Shown here: piece by piece, positions 24,941 through 36,607 of the stretch
Layout of the letters: every line of letters starts with the position of its first letter
Position numbering within the stretch: the stretch's first letter is position 1
NCBI GenBank assembly: GCA_000310025.1
Contig: FN649742.1
Span: 280,241-344,240 of the forward strand
Length of the DNA: 64,000 nucleotides
Direction: 5' to 3'
Origin: Ectocarpus siliculosus
Taxonomy: Eukaryota > Sar > Phaeophyceae > Ectocarpales > Ectocarpaceae
The notes under the pieces: model-generated
What the model was told of the DNA's origin: nothing
What the model saw: the letters and a program-made list of their open reading frames with translations, nothing else
Databases searched by the model: none
Translations under genes and position numbers: made by a program

Positions 24941-27900
24941 TCAGATGAAGTACGAGTGGGCGCCCCCGAGCACATCATCGAACGTGTCGAGCTGGTCCCG
25001 CGAGAATCGTGCCTTGTGGCTTTCCTCCCACTTGTCCTGGTGGGTGCGACGGAACTCCTTGAATGTGTGCGTCACCTGCAGGTCGGGAAAAGGTACAGTG
25101 CAACCCCGTCAAACGCGCAGCGATGGTTTCGTTATCGTCCTGCGGAGAGATCGTTGTAGCCGAGGCAAACATTTCTCTTGGTACAGCGGTCCACGCAGCG
25201 TCATGTGTAAAAAAATACAGAATGAATCGCACACGAGAGTACCCGCCTTTCGTGCAGTGGAACAAAATAAACTTGTTGAGCCACATTTCTAAACCATGCC
25301 ACCGTCCGTGTTCATGTGGTTTTTACTCTCGAGCTTCAATGCTTCGGAGCATCGCGTACGACCAAGCCAACGCACAGACACCTGCCAGGCGAAATCAAAT
25401 CATGCGGCGTGGACTGCCCCCTTCGCTCACCGTCTGGCGCACAGGAAGTCTACCGGGAGATTCGTCGTTGACGTGTTTGGCGAGGCTCTCCAGAGCCCCA
25501 GGCACCCACGGCGGGGTGTCGCACGGAGCCGCCAGCACCACAGCCGACAATCCCAGCACATTTCTCTGCTGCTCTTGCATCGCGCCCGACGGCTCCCCCG
25601 CGGTCACGGCCACGCCATTGCCTCCCGCCGCGGCCTGGCGCTTCGCGACCCTCCTCCGCTTCTTCCTGCTGGCCGCCGCGCTGTCGGCGCCGGCGGCGAA
25701 AGTCTCGCAGAGCTCGCGCGCCCGTTTGGCGGTGAGGTGGGCTACCCTGGTCGATAGGGCCAGGCGGGCGGTCTCCTGAACCTCTCGCCGGTCGTCCCCC
25801 AACAGGGAAACGACAGTAGCGTCCACGGCGCCGTGCTGTGCGTCCGTCAGGACGAAGTGCAGCCTCGTTTGCAGGACGCACGCCACTGCGGCTGCGCCGC
25901 GCCGGACCCTCCAGGACGACTGCGAAGAGCACGCCGCGAGCACGGCGTTTATTACGCCGCCCGCCGTGGCTGGGTCGTCGTCGGCGCTTGCCCCCTTCGG
26001 GCTGCGGGCGGCGAGGGCGGCAGCGCTCGACAGGCAAGTGCCACGACCCATGCCCGCGACCTCCGCGTTGGAGTCGCGGGTGCACCGTAGAGCCACGGGC
26101 AGGAGGGCCACGAGGATCGGCAGGTATCTGACGTGGTCGCCTGTTGAAAAAAACACACGAGGTGTAAAGGGTACACGCTTACATGTGTGGTGTGTTGATC
26201 GAGCAAGACCCAACGCATATGCTACGCTACAGCAGTAGTAGCGGTGCACAATGGGTTATTGCCATAATATAGATGGTCGTTTCGGAGAATCTCGCCGCAC
26301 AGTCTTTTGTTCATTTGTGAGGAAAGAAAAAAAAAATGACCACGCGAACGTATTATCTATCCCTTGGACAACCTCGCCGATTGTGCTGTCTGCAGTAGAC
26401 CTTCCAGTACACAGATGACCAAGACACTCCAAGCGATCAGCCCACCTGCGCCTGCAGTCTGGTGAAGCCACTGCAGCACCGTTTCCCTCCGCAGCGATAG
26501 ATGCTTCGCCGCACGACTAGCCGCCTCCTCTTGCTTGGCGGTCAGGGCGCCGTCTGACATGGCCATCGCGCTGGCGAGAAGCGCACTGTCCGCTCTCTCC
26601 TCTGCGTCGGGTTCATCCTGGACCGCATAGGACAGGGCAGGACATGCGTCAGATAACGGCAAAGCCATGGCGTTGGGCAAAGAGAGACAAGGGGGAGCAT
26701 GCGCGGGGCAAGAGAAGCATAGAAGCACTCGCGAAGCAATCGTTTGCACAGAACGGCGTGCTTCCAACAAGGGCACGCATCATTTGCTAGACGACGACGG
26801 GTGCAAGCCTGCGCAAACATGTCTTCCCACCGTCCCGCCATTGACGATCTGGATTAGGTTGGGTCATTCGTGCCTGGGCAAAATAGACCATTATCCCTCT
26901 TGCCCACACACAAACATGAACGCTAAAATTACACACAAAACTGAACGAAAACAAGGGCGATTGACAAATTGGTAATTTCGTCCCCCTGGGGCTCTAGAAT
27001 GCACCGCACGCACCGCGACCGATAGCGCCGCGATTGCGATTGCCACGTCTTGCTCTCCGTCCCCATTCTTGACTTGCTCGACCGTAACCGCCTCGGCGAG
27101 AATAGATTCCCGAACTTCGTCGGCTATGCCCGCGGCCCACGCAGAATCGGTGACATGCGTACACAAAAAGAGATTCCTGCAAGACGAGGGGGGTGGGGCG
27201 GAATCAAGAGCAGGTTTCGCACATGCGAAGCAGTCGAGGTGGTAAAATATGAAAGCCTTGCATCGACGCGGACCAAGAACAGACTTGACACGAATCCACT
27301 CCCATGCGGGCACTTCTACATGTTGCTCTAGCTGACACGAACGACACCCTAGTCAAGGTTTAACGCCCCCATGGACACTTTAAATCATTTAGTGGGTGTT
27401 TTCTTCATAACCTCACTCCTGCAATAAACCATCGGAGGCCCCAACGCAGCACGATGTCACAAAAAAAAAGTAGGGTAGACCGTCGTAGCTCTTGCTTCAA
27501 AACCGTACACTACGGAGGATGTGTCATGCCCCTACCTGGCGATCTCCTCTCTGCAAGCCTTGAACGGGTGGTCAAGCCCTTCGACCAACAGCGGACACAT
27601 CTCCTTGGCGATGCTCGCAGCTCGTTCTGTTGATGCTTGGCGCCCCGACAGCTCGATCATGACTGCTCCCAAAAAGCTCAGCCACGCCACCTGGGACAAC
27701 CAAAATATATATTGGCAAACGGGGGCCGCCCAACATGCCGATACTTAATTCCTATACGCCCTCGTCAAAGTAATTTGTTGCGCAAGCTCTCGTGAGGCAC
27801 AACAAGCCTGCTTCTGTGCGCATGGAGAGTCGCCTCTTGCACGGTCAAAACTCTTCGATGGCGGCCCAACAAAGTCGGCGACATCGCGCAACAAGCAGGG

Positions 27901-30900
27901 TTTCTCAATCCTAACGCCATTTCGGTCAACGGCGACAGTACGGACTAAGAACGGAGTGATATCAGTCTCCCAGAAATTGCACTCTGCATAAATATACGTA
28001 CGAGCACGGAATAATCGTCGCGTCCTTTGCCGCCGTCCTGCAGCACGACCTTGGCCCGTTCAACCACCATCGACACCAGGGGCTCATACCCCTCCGGAGT
28101 ACTTCGGTCCAGAGCGAAGCGGATGGCGTCAGTCCTGGAATCGAGGAAAAAACATGACAGCGGTGGACAAAATCAGAGGGGTGATACCTGGAGAGCGGAC
28201 GTTCAACAACGACCTATATGCACAACAGCAGTGTGGCGGGTTGGTTGTGTGCACTTCTCAACGAGAACGATGCACGGGGTAGTCGTGAAAACCACAACCA
28301 CAACAAAAAAAGCGCGGTACAACTACGAACAAATCAGGCCGACTGAAAACAAGCGGGGCGGTCACCACCAACAAACTCACCAATCAAGACGCCCGTCAAG
28401 GCTAACCCCTTCCAGAGTTGTCTCCACGAACTGCAGGACCGTGTCCCGCAGCACCTCTTCGCTCCCGCTCCAGCCCTTGGGTCCGGCGAGGATGGCCAGC
28501 ACACCCGCGGCCACTTCCGCAGCGGCGCAGTCAAACGAGCGCTTGTCTTCATGAGCCGTTTCCGCCTTCGCCGCCGTGGCTTCCTCCAACAGAATGCGAA
28601 TACACCCTGCTCGGCCTTCGTCTCCGACCGCCGACACGACGGCGCTTACGAGGCTGGCGTTGCGAGCCCAGAACAGGGGGGATCGCGCCGCGAACCGGAG
28701 TCGGGGGAACTGCAAACCCAAACCGCAGAAGCAGCAGGGGGGGGGGGGGCGTCAAGCCATTCAGGGGGAGCAGCACAACAAGAGCGGTGACTGCAACACC
28801 CGACTTAAAACCGACGTAAAACCCTACGTGCTGCAAGATCTGGTCGATGGCAAAGGAGTATCTTCCAGGGTCCTGCTAAAAACGAGCGGGTTGTCCGTCA
28901 AGATTAACATTCTTCTTGTGATCGGCGGGAAATTCGGTGTAATGACTTCTGCTGCGGGACCAGAGGAACACGTTTCTAACGCTCGACAGATCCAGCACAA
29001 ATCTACAACATAACATAGACAACCTAACTCGGCCACAGCAGCAATCACAACCTACCACACGGTTTACATGGCACGAAAACTGGCACATACCAGCTCTCGG
29101 GTGTCTCCGCGCCCGGCATCCCGCAAGATCTCCTTAACCCCCAGACTCCACTGCTCCCCGCCCGTCGGCCCACCCTCCGTTGCCTGCTTCTGGTGATTGT
29201 ACGCGAGCGCCGGGAGGAACGCGTGGAGAAACGCCTTCGAAGACAGAAGCCTGGACACGTCGCCGGCCCCGGGTAGCGCCGGATCAAAGACCGCAAGCAG
29301 CCGTTTCAGCGCTCCGAGGGCCAGTCTCTGAAGAGGCTGCCCGTCGCCACCTGTTGACAGGCACTCGCTGTAGTAGTGCCACACCGCCAAAGGTGGCTGG
29401 ACGGTAGGGCGAATGAGATGCATGAGGCACCAAGAGGCAAGGAGCTGGTAGCGCCAACCCCCGCCGGCGGTAGGGGCGGAGCCGTTGAGTGCCGCCAGAC
29501 GTTCGAGCAGGCCACTGAGAAGCGCATCGTACTCTGACCGGTCCTGCAAGATCAACATCAGGCGCAGCAGAATGAAGGGGTGGCGGCGCGGGACCAGGTT
29601 GAGCAACGGGAACGACGTACTAGCGACAAAACACCTACGGCCCCCTGTGCGCGTGAACGATCGCAGCAGACGGCTGCGCTTCCCTTGCTTGCTCTCAAAC
29701 ACTTGATGGGGTCATGTTATATTGCACTCTCGTCAACCGAGCACCATTATTAAATAGCCCCACCGATACGGCGGTGGGCTATCTGTTTGTTGTTGGGAAG
29801 TCAACCAGTGCAGTAAAACAGAGGTGCAATGTACTATTGAAAACGGTGAGAGGCAGGAATTCCGCCGGGCTGCATCTTCATCTAGGTTACACTTGGGTCT
29901 TTTCGAGGAGAGGGAACTCAGTAGCAGTCTCACATCTTCCGTCACGAGGGGGTTCGACCGCCAGTACGACACGTACGTCGTGAACAGGATGGTCACCCGC
30001 GCCGCAGCCTTCTCCTGCTTGTCGGTAGGCAGGCGCGCCAGCACGGACTGCGAATCGCAAAGGGCGAGCAGGAGAGACCTCGAGAGGCCCAGCTTCGACA
30101 CGACATGCCTCATGCTCCGATTCTGATGTAGCAAGTAGCACGCCCCGGTTAGCCTTCGATGGGCCGCGTCCCCGCCCGCCCCGTAGTTCCCGTCCGGCTG
30201 GTCCCCAAGCGAAAGGCGCTTGATGAGCTCCGGCACGGCTTCACGAGCGAACCACGGAAACACGCCTCCAACGTTATTTACCCCGACTTGCGCAGCCGCT
30301 CGAACCATGGCGTATTCCGACGACGAGAGCGTCATAAGGGAAGAGAACAGCGCGCGGTATCTACCCAACGCCGCTGACGCCGCGGGCCACGGAGCTCTTC
30401 CAGCGCCGCCGCTCCCGCCGCTGCTGTTTTCTGCCTCGTTTGGGACACCCGTCGAAGAGCTGGCGGCGCTCTTGGCAGCGAACGCCAGCGACCGAGGTGC
30501 AACGCCGAGTCTCTTCCAGTGCTGCACGTTGGCTCGGGCAACGACCATAGCTCGGGGACACGCCTGCACCCCGCCCGTACCTTCAAACTCGAGCGCGCGG
30601 CGCCCTGCGGAGGCGGCAGAGGTTTCACCGTCCGCCGCTGCTGCTTCGACGGCGAGGGTGAACCGCATCTTTCGCGCAGCATCTCGCAAGACGTCGCGCT
30701 GCTGAGACTTGAAGGTCGCGATGACGGACGACTGTCTCCGAGCCTGGTGCGCCTTGGCCCCTCGCGTGCAAGCGATGCGCTGCGACAAGCGGACCGCAAG
30801 CTTGGCTGACTTGACGTCTGCAGGCCCCTTCTCTTGCGCACAAGCCTCCAGCGCAGCGTTCATGAAACCAGCGACATCCGCACGCAACTCGGCCACCGTT

Positions 30901-33900
30901 CTGTACAGCCTTGGCCCATCCTCTGCCGCAAGCAAGCGCGAGAGGACCCGGCCACCTACCGCAAGGTAGACGTCGTCCCGAAGGTAGTCGCCTGAGCCCT
31001 CGTCGCCGTCGTCTTCTCCCGGCGTACCGCGGTCTCCGAGCAAGCACACGCCTCCCCGAAAGGCGTACTCCATTGTCTTGAGGTGCTCTCGCCAGACGCT
31101 TGCCTTGACGGCAGCTTGTCCGGCGGGGAGATCAGGCTCCGCAGCACCACGCGCGCTCTCCAGCTCGGTCATCAGCTCTCGCATCGGTCGCCCCAGAAAG
31201 TCTCTCAGGAGCACAGCCGCGAGAGACAGGCCCTCCTGGCTGGGCTCGACCCACACTGTGTCGGCTTCGCCTGCGGGAAGGGGTTCACACAACCTGCGCC
31301 ACTCCACAACGCCGTGGACGTTCGCCCATCGCGAAGGCGGCAACGAGCGCGTGTCGGCAGGCTTCAACTCGCACAGACCGAGCAGCGCCTTGCGCAGCAG
31401 CTTGCGTGCGCCCTTGCGGACCCTCTTGTCCTTGTGAGCCACCCCGGCCGCAATCAGGCTACGAAGCGCAGGCCCATGAGGGGCGAGCGCGGCACCGGCT
31501 CCCCTCGCCAGCCCCGAGAGGAGTTGAAAGCGCCATCGCAGGAGTACGGGCGAGACGCCCGGCGTTAACACGGGAGAGCTGCTGGAAATCATGCTGGGGG
31601 CGAGAAGGCCATCACACAACGCCGGGAAGAAAACCGAAACGCTTTTCGCCGGCCGGGCGGAGGACATCATTTCCACCACACCCGCGACATCCTTCTCGAC
31701 GTTCGGGAGGGAGCGGTCAGTCACAAACCGAAGCACCTTGGCAGACGCCATGTCCGCCGCGGGTTCATCCGCCATCGTAAACAGCTGCTCCGTGACCAAC
31801 CTGATCAGACTGACGAGGAATGCTTCGGTACCACCCCCGCCAAGCATAGCCGAAAACATCCCCCCGTTGGCACCACCGCGTGTCATGGCATCCGCCACGC
31901 CCATCGTGTCGGAAGCAAGATCTCCTGGCTTCAGCTTGGAGAACTTATCTTTGTGGCGCAGAACCTCGAACAGCCGATCAAGGAAAGCCGCCGACCACTC
32001 CAGCATCACACCGCCTAGCCCTTCGCACGCTTCGTATAGGAGCTCGTGTCCATCCGTACGACCTTCTTCGGCGGAGTCCAGCCACGAACACGGGGCAGGT
32101 TTCCAGTCATCGAGAGCACCTTCAGAGTAACTGACGTATGCCACGACAAAATCAAACGGGGACGAACGTGCCAGGCCAGCATCCGTATATTTAGGTTCAG
32201 AACATGGGCTTCAATATACGCTCGGAAGAATGCGATACGCAACACATTTGAACCATAACCTACCACCCGCGGCGAGCCTGAATGCGTTGCGCCACAACTA
32301 ACCTAGTGGGACTGCCCAGGACAGGAATCCAGCAAAGGATCAAATGGTAGAGTTGAAGGGTCACAGACGTCTTGAACACATCGCTCGAGTCCAGGCCTGG
32401 TAGCGTGAGCTCCAGAATCGCCGGCAAGTACGGCGCCAGGTAGGGCCGCGGGTGCATAAGCGGGCGGAAGATACAGGTCATCACGCGGATCGCTGCCGGA
32501 GCCTAGCGAACGGCAAGAAGACAGCATCGGCGTATGAAAAGGCCGTGGGGAGAGAAGAGAGCAGGCGACGGTAATCTGAGAACGGGGGACAAGGTTGTCC
32601 TACCGCCGAGAGGTACGTGCTGGGTTTCCGCTGACCAGACTGAATCGTGCGAGTAGGCCAAAACAATTCAAGAGCCCATGTGAAGCTCACGTCCGCGCGA
32701 CTGCTATGCATGAAAATTACATCGAAGAGGCACAGGCCCTCGTCAAGACAGTTCGGACGGACGCCGCAGTGAGACCATGCGCAAAGCAGAAAAAACAAAT
32801 GAATCAACCGAAGAAACGGAACTCCATGGACAGCAGTGTTCAAACCTGGTGTGTGTGGTTGATGGAAGCCACAGGGTCCAACGCCCGGAGGACTAGCTCC
32901 GCCGCCGCAGGGGCCACCGTTTTTGGGCTCAGGGACGCCAGAGTCGCCAAGCACATGTTCGAAAGCGACCCCACAGAGGGATCCTTCGAGTAGACCATCT
33001 CGAGGACCAACGGCAGCAGGGCATCGATCACCAATCCGGCATCATCCTGAGTGAGCTCCCCGGGCGGGAGGGTGTTCCCTAGCTCCCGGAGAACATTCTC
33101 TCCGCCCACGCGAGAGGCCAAGCTCTTGAGCACGTAGTTGACCATCAGCCCCATCTCCAAGGACCACCGACCACCGTTGCTGATGAGGTAGAGGGGTGTG
33201 GGGTGTGTGTGTGTGGGGCGTACTCTCATGTTTTGAATGCCTTAGCGGTTAAATAGACCATTGACCACGCGTCCTCGAGAGGACGGAGCATTCTTCCCAC
33301 AGGACCGATGACCGATGGCCAATCGTTCCTTCCTGCCTTGCCAAAGGTGGCTCAAAAACGTCTTCCCCAGTCAATCTATCCTATCGATATTGCTTCCCGC
33401 CTTTTCAACCCACCTCCTATGCCCCAGTTCAGTTACTGCCTTCTCCTGGCTATTCCATGAGGGGTGTGGGGGGGCGGGATACATTATTTTCGCTGTACAG
33501 CGTTCATAGACTGTATGTCGTTGGCTTGGAAAATTGTTGCCTCTTACCGTCGGCAACAGCGCAGCAGCCTGCATTTCATTCAGTACCTATATTCGTGTAC
33601 GCATAGCTCGCGTGCTCACCTAGGATGAAAATATGTCCTCAGGCCGCGGAAGAGCGATATGAGGTTCAGCGCTCCAGGAGAAACCGTTCTTTGCACGCCA
33701 CCTTCGTGACCGTCTTGCGCGCCGCCGATGCCTTCCCCTGCCGGGGGAACGATTGCCACATCTGACACTTTAACAACTTCTGCCGATCCACCTTTGCCGA
33801 GCAGGAACACCATAAACTTCGACAGCTTTTTGAGCTTCGTCCCGCGAGAGGTAGCGGCCGTCGGAGCGAACACGCTATACTGGTAGGCCACTCGTCGGCT

Positions 33901-36187
33901 CCTTATGGGCGGGGCCGAACCTGCATCGCCCATGGATACCAGCGTGTGGATGCTTGCGCGAGCGGAGCTGTAAATATCCGCCATGTACGGGGTCCAATCG
34001 AACGAAGCGGAGGCGTACTTTCTCGCACGACACAGGAGGGTCAGCCAAGCTCCGTCCCACGCTGGACAGTGGTCGACTTGTCCCCAAAGACTGAAAAAAG
34101 GACGGAGAAAGAATCGGGGACCAAGTTAAACGAAGTTAATAATTCATGGCAAGGGCGGGCGGGTGCGATGAGTGGCGAAATAAAACATCGCTGGGAGGGG
34201 GATAGAGGCTCTTAGCACACCAGCGTGGTACGTCCAGATGCGTGCTACAAAAATGAAGGGGTACGTGTTTATCGTTCACCGTTGTGCCTGAAACAAGGAC
34301 ACCTCCTGACAAAGGCGGCTCATGGTAACCCAACAGACTTTGCCGCGGAGGAGTGAAGCAAACGATAACGGTTCTAGGAATGTTGAGCGAAAGGGGATCA
34401 GCGGACAAAGCGCACAACGTAGCTCAGGACGCCAACTGTGCAACGACGCATTCCTATCTCATCTCGACCAAGAGCGCAAAACTTCGCCTTCACATACATG
34501 ATCGAGCGGGCGGCATGGACTCAAAGAGAGAAAGAGCGCTGAACACAACTACATGTAGCAACTGAATTGACGCGAGCTGTGCAACCACGCATTCCTGTCT
34601 CACCTGAACCAAGAAGGCAGAACTTCGTCATAGAGGCTTGAGCGTGCGGACGGCATGAACGCAACAAATAGATAGAGCGCTTTGAACGCGCCTTGCGCGT
34701 GCACCTGGGCTATCTCCTCCTTGAACTCGTCCCAGATCTCGCGATCCGCGCCAGGGCCCCAGTAGCGCCGCGCTCGCCGAAGCAGATGCTGCAGCGCGAG
34801 CAGTCTGGATCTCTCCGTCATGTTCGAGCCAGTCGGGAAGCCTCTCAAAGCGCACGCTTCGAGGGCGGCCAGCATCGGGCGCCATGGCAGCACCAGTCTC
34901 CCAGCGAGCGAGAGCCGGCCTTGCTTTTGGCCCAAAAGCGACCCCAGGGCGTACATGACCTTGTTGCTGCACTGCCATGGCAGAGGCTTCCTTTCGCCTT
35001 CCGCGGGAAAGACTAGACCGTACAGCGACTGCGCAATGAGCAGTCTCGAGGTGTCGTCGACGGCGTACTTCAGCCGCCGCATCCTCGTCAAACCTGTCCA
35101 CACACACATGCGAAAAAGCGTCGGTCACCAATAGGACGCAACACGCTTGTTCCTGCAGACAACAAGTTCGATCTGGGAAAATGATGAAGAAGATGCAAAA
35201 GAAGACCATGGACATCATCTGTGAATATGTGAAAAGAGGGAATCGATTTCGACAGACGGCGGGGAAATGTGACTCGTTTTAAAGGTTACTTCATCTCAAC
35301 ACATCGCCTCGTCAGGTGACAACGGGGGCACATGACTACGTACAGTAGCTCCCAGATCCGAGAAGGACTTGTCGCAGCCCCATCTTCGTAGTTGCAGCCA
35401 ACCAAAGTTTCCACATTCAAGTTCATCACCATGGCTATAAACTCATCAGCATAACCTTAGGTGCAAGAGGAACCCTAGAGAAAGGCACAAATGAGGCGGA
35501 TCATTGCCAACCAAAAACATGCATGTGTGTGCATTGGCATTGGAAGATCACGTCAAGACGTCGTATTTCTGTAGGTCTACATACTGTTGTGGTTCGATCT
35601 CTCGGAAACCTTGGTGTTTCTGAAAAACATCAACACTTCCAAATGGACAGGAACTCATCTGGAGGCCCCTAGTGGTTCTGTGGAATTCAAAATGGTCCTA
35701 CAGAGTACTCGTTCGTAGAGTACACAGCAGAATGTAAACGCTGTCTGCTTGCTGCTTGCAACAAAGTTTGCCGGATCCCATGGGGAAGAAAATATGAATT
35801 AAGATTGCGCGAAATTTACCACGTGCGCCCCCGTGCTTTTGGCCTTTATCCTTGCAAATACTGCTTTGGTACCAACAGGGGCCTACGTAAATGGGTTTAC
35901 GACGACGAGGTGACACCCCACACGAACCTCTCTTCATTGCACAACGGGGATCCAAAGTGTCAGAACTGCTGTTATGCAACGGACGGACTGGCTCTGTTAG
36001 CGGTGCAAAAATGTTATGCACCTGAACACGCTTGGAGGACTCGTCGAACGTCGCCATGGACAGCAAAGGAAGTAAGGGCTTCTTTGATTTCGGACAGTAG
36101 ATGCTCATTCTCTGCAGGAAGCCTCTCCTTGTAGGGTAGCTCAGCATTGAAGCGGTGAACAACGCCGTCGCCATCGGCGACTTCCAT
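24941..36187 (-). CDS. PSME4: Proteasome activator PA200/Blm10 (PSME4)
   Basis: HEAT-repeat proteasome cap that binds the 20S core ends. Fifteen exons keep one frame of about 2,054 residues (human 1,843): 36187-36022, 35093-34604, 34090-33620, 33179-32846, 32502-32303, 32130-29934, 29543-29091, 28875-28828, 28709-28381, 28134-28002, 27690-27536, 27176-27005, 26617-26446, 26140-25431 and 25075-24941. Family landmarks in order: FNAELPYKERLPAENEHL at the N-terminus, SFDWTPYMADIYSSAR, NGGRWSLEMG, EGALDDWKP opening the 2.2 kb exon, a KKRRRVAKR basic segment, then VLGLSAVVLAAPCDTPPWVP and FKEFRRTHQDKWEESHKARF, both diagnostic of the PA200 C-terminus. The protein ends SYFI, where human PA200 ends CYYA. 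PA200 acts mainly in the nucleus in histone degradation and DNA repair. The 48-base exon at 28875-28828 is the least certain. The start ATG at 36187 could move upstream to an in-frame Met. Confidence 0.95.
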
Positions 36188-36607
36188 AGTAGAACTGCTG
36201 TAGCAGCAGCACAGGATCAAACGTCGAGTTCACGGTTGACGCGAGGTCAAAACAGCTGTGGCGTTGGTCCAACAAAGACGGTTGCTTGGTCGGTTGTATG
36301 CTGTGCCTGCGGAGTTGACCCTCCGTTGTGGTAGGGTGTGCAGGTACAGGTGCAGGTGGTGCTGCTTGGCTCTGCAGCAGAGTTCGGTAGACGGGTCACC
36401 ACAGACAATATTTGGTTAGGGTATACTGCCCTCTACCGTCCCCCCTCTTTTTTTTTTTTGCTCCCTCGTTTCCTTGCCCTCTCCGCTTGCCGCTCTCCTT
36501 TGTCTTCCCCACAAGAGCGTTTCATTGAACACCACAAGAGAGAGAGAGAGAGACGAAGAAACGGAACGAGGAGAGGCTAGAGACGAGGACCACAGTTGGT
36601 AAGAATC
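36188..36607. promoter_or_regulatory. Divergent intergenic region between PSME4 and RPL17
   Basis: About 420 bases separate the two start codons on opposite strands. A poly-T run (about 36449-36460) and a (GA)n tract (about 36536-36552) lie upstream of the L17 start, and AACTGCTGTAGCAGCAGC sits just upstream of the PSME4 start. Confidence 0.5.

Noticed and set aside
25450-26085. Long ORF of 211 codons in another frame of the same strand
   Set aside because: It overlaps the PSME4 exon 26140-25431 in a different frame and is Arg/Gly-rich, a GC-driven shadow of the real frame.
30332-31568. Several open frames of 100-170 codons antisense or in other frames
   Set aside because: All lie within the 2.2 kb PSME4 exon and have Arg/Ser/Pro-rich shadow composition.
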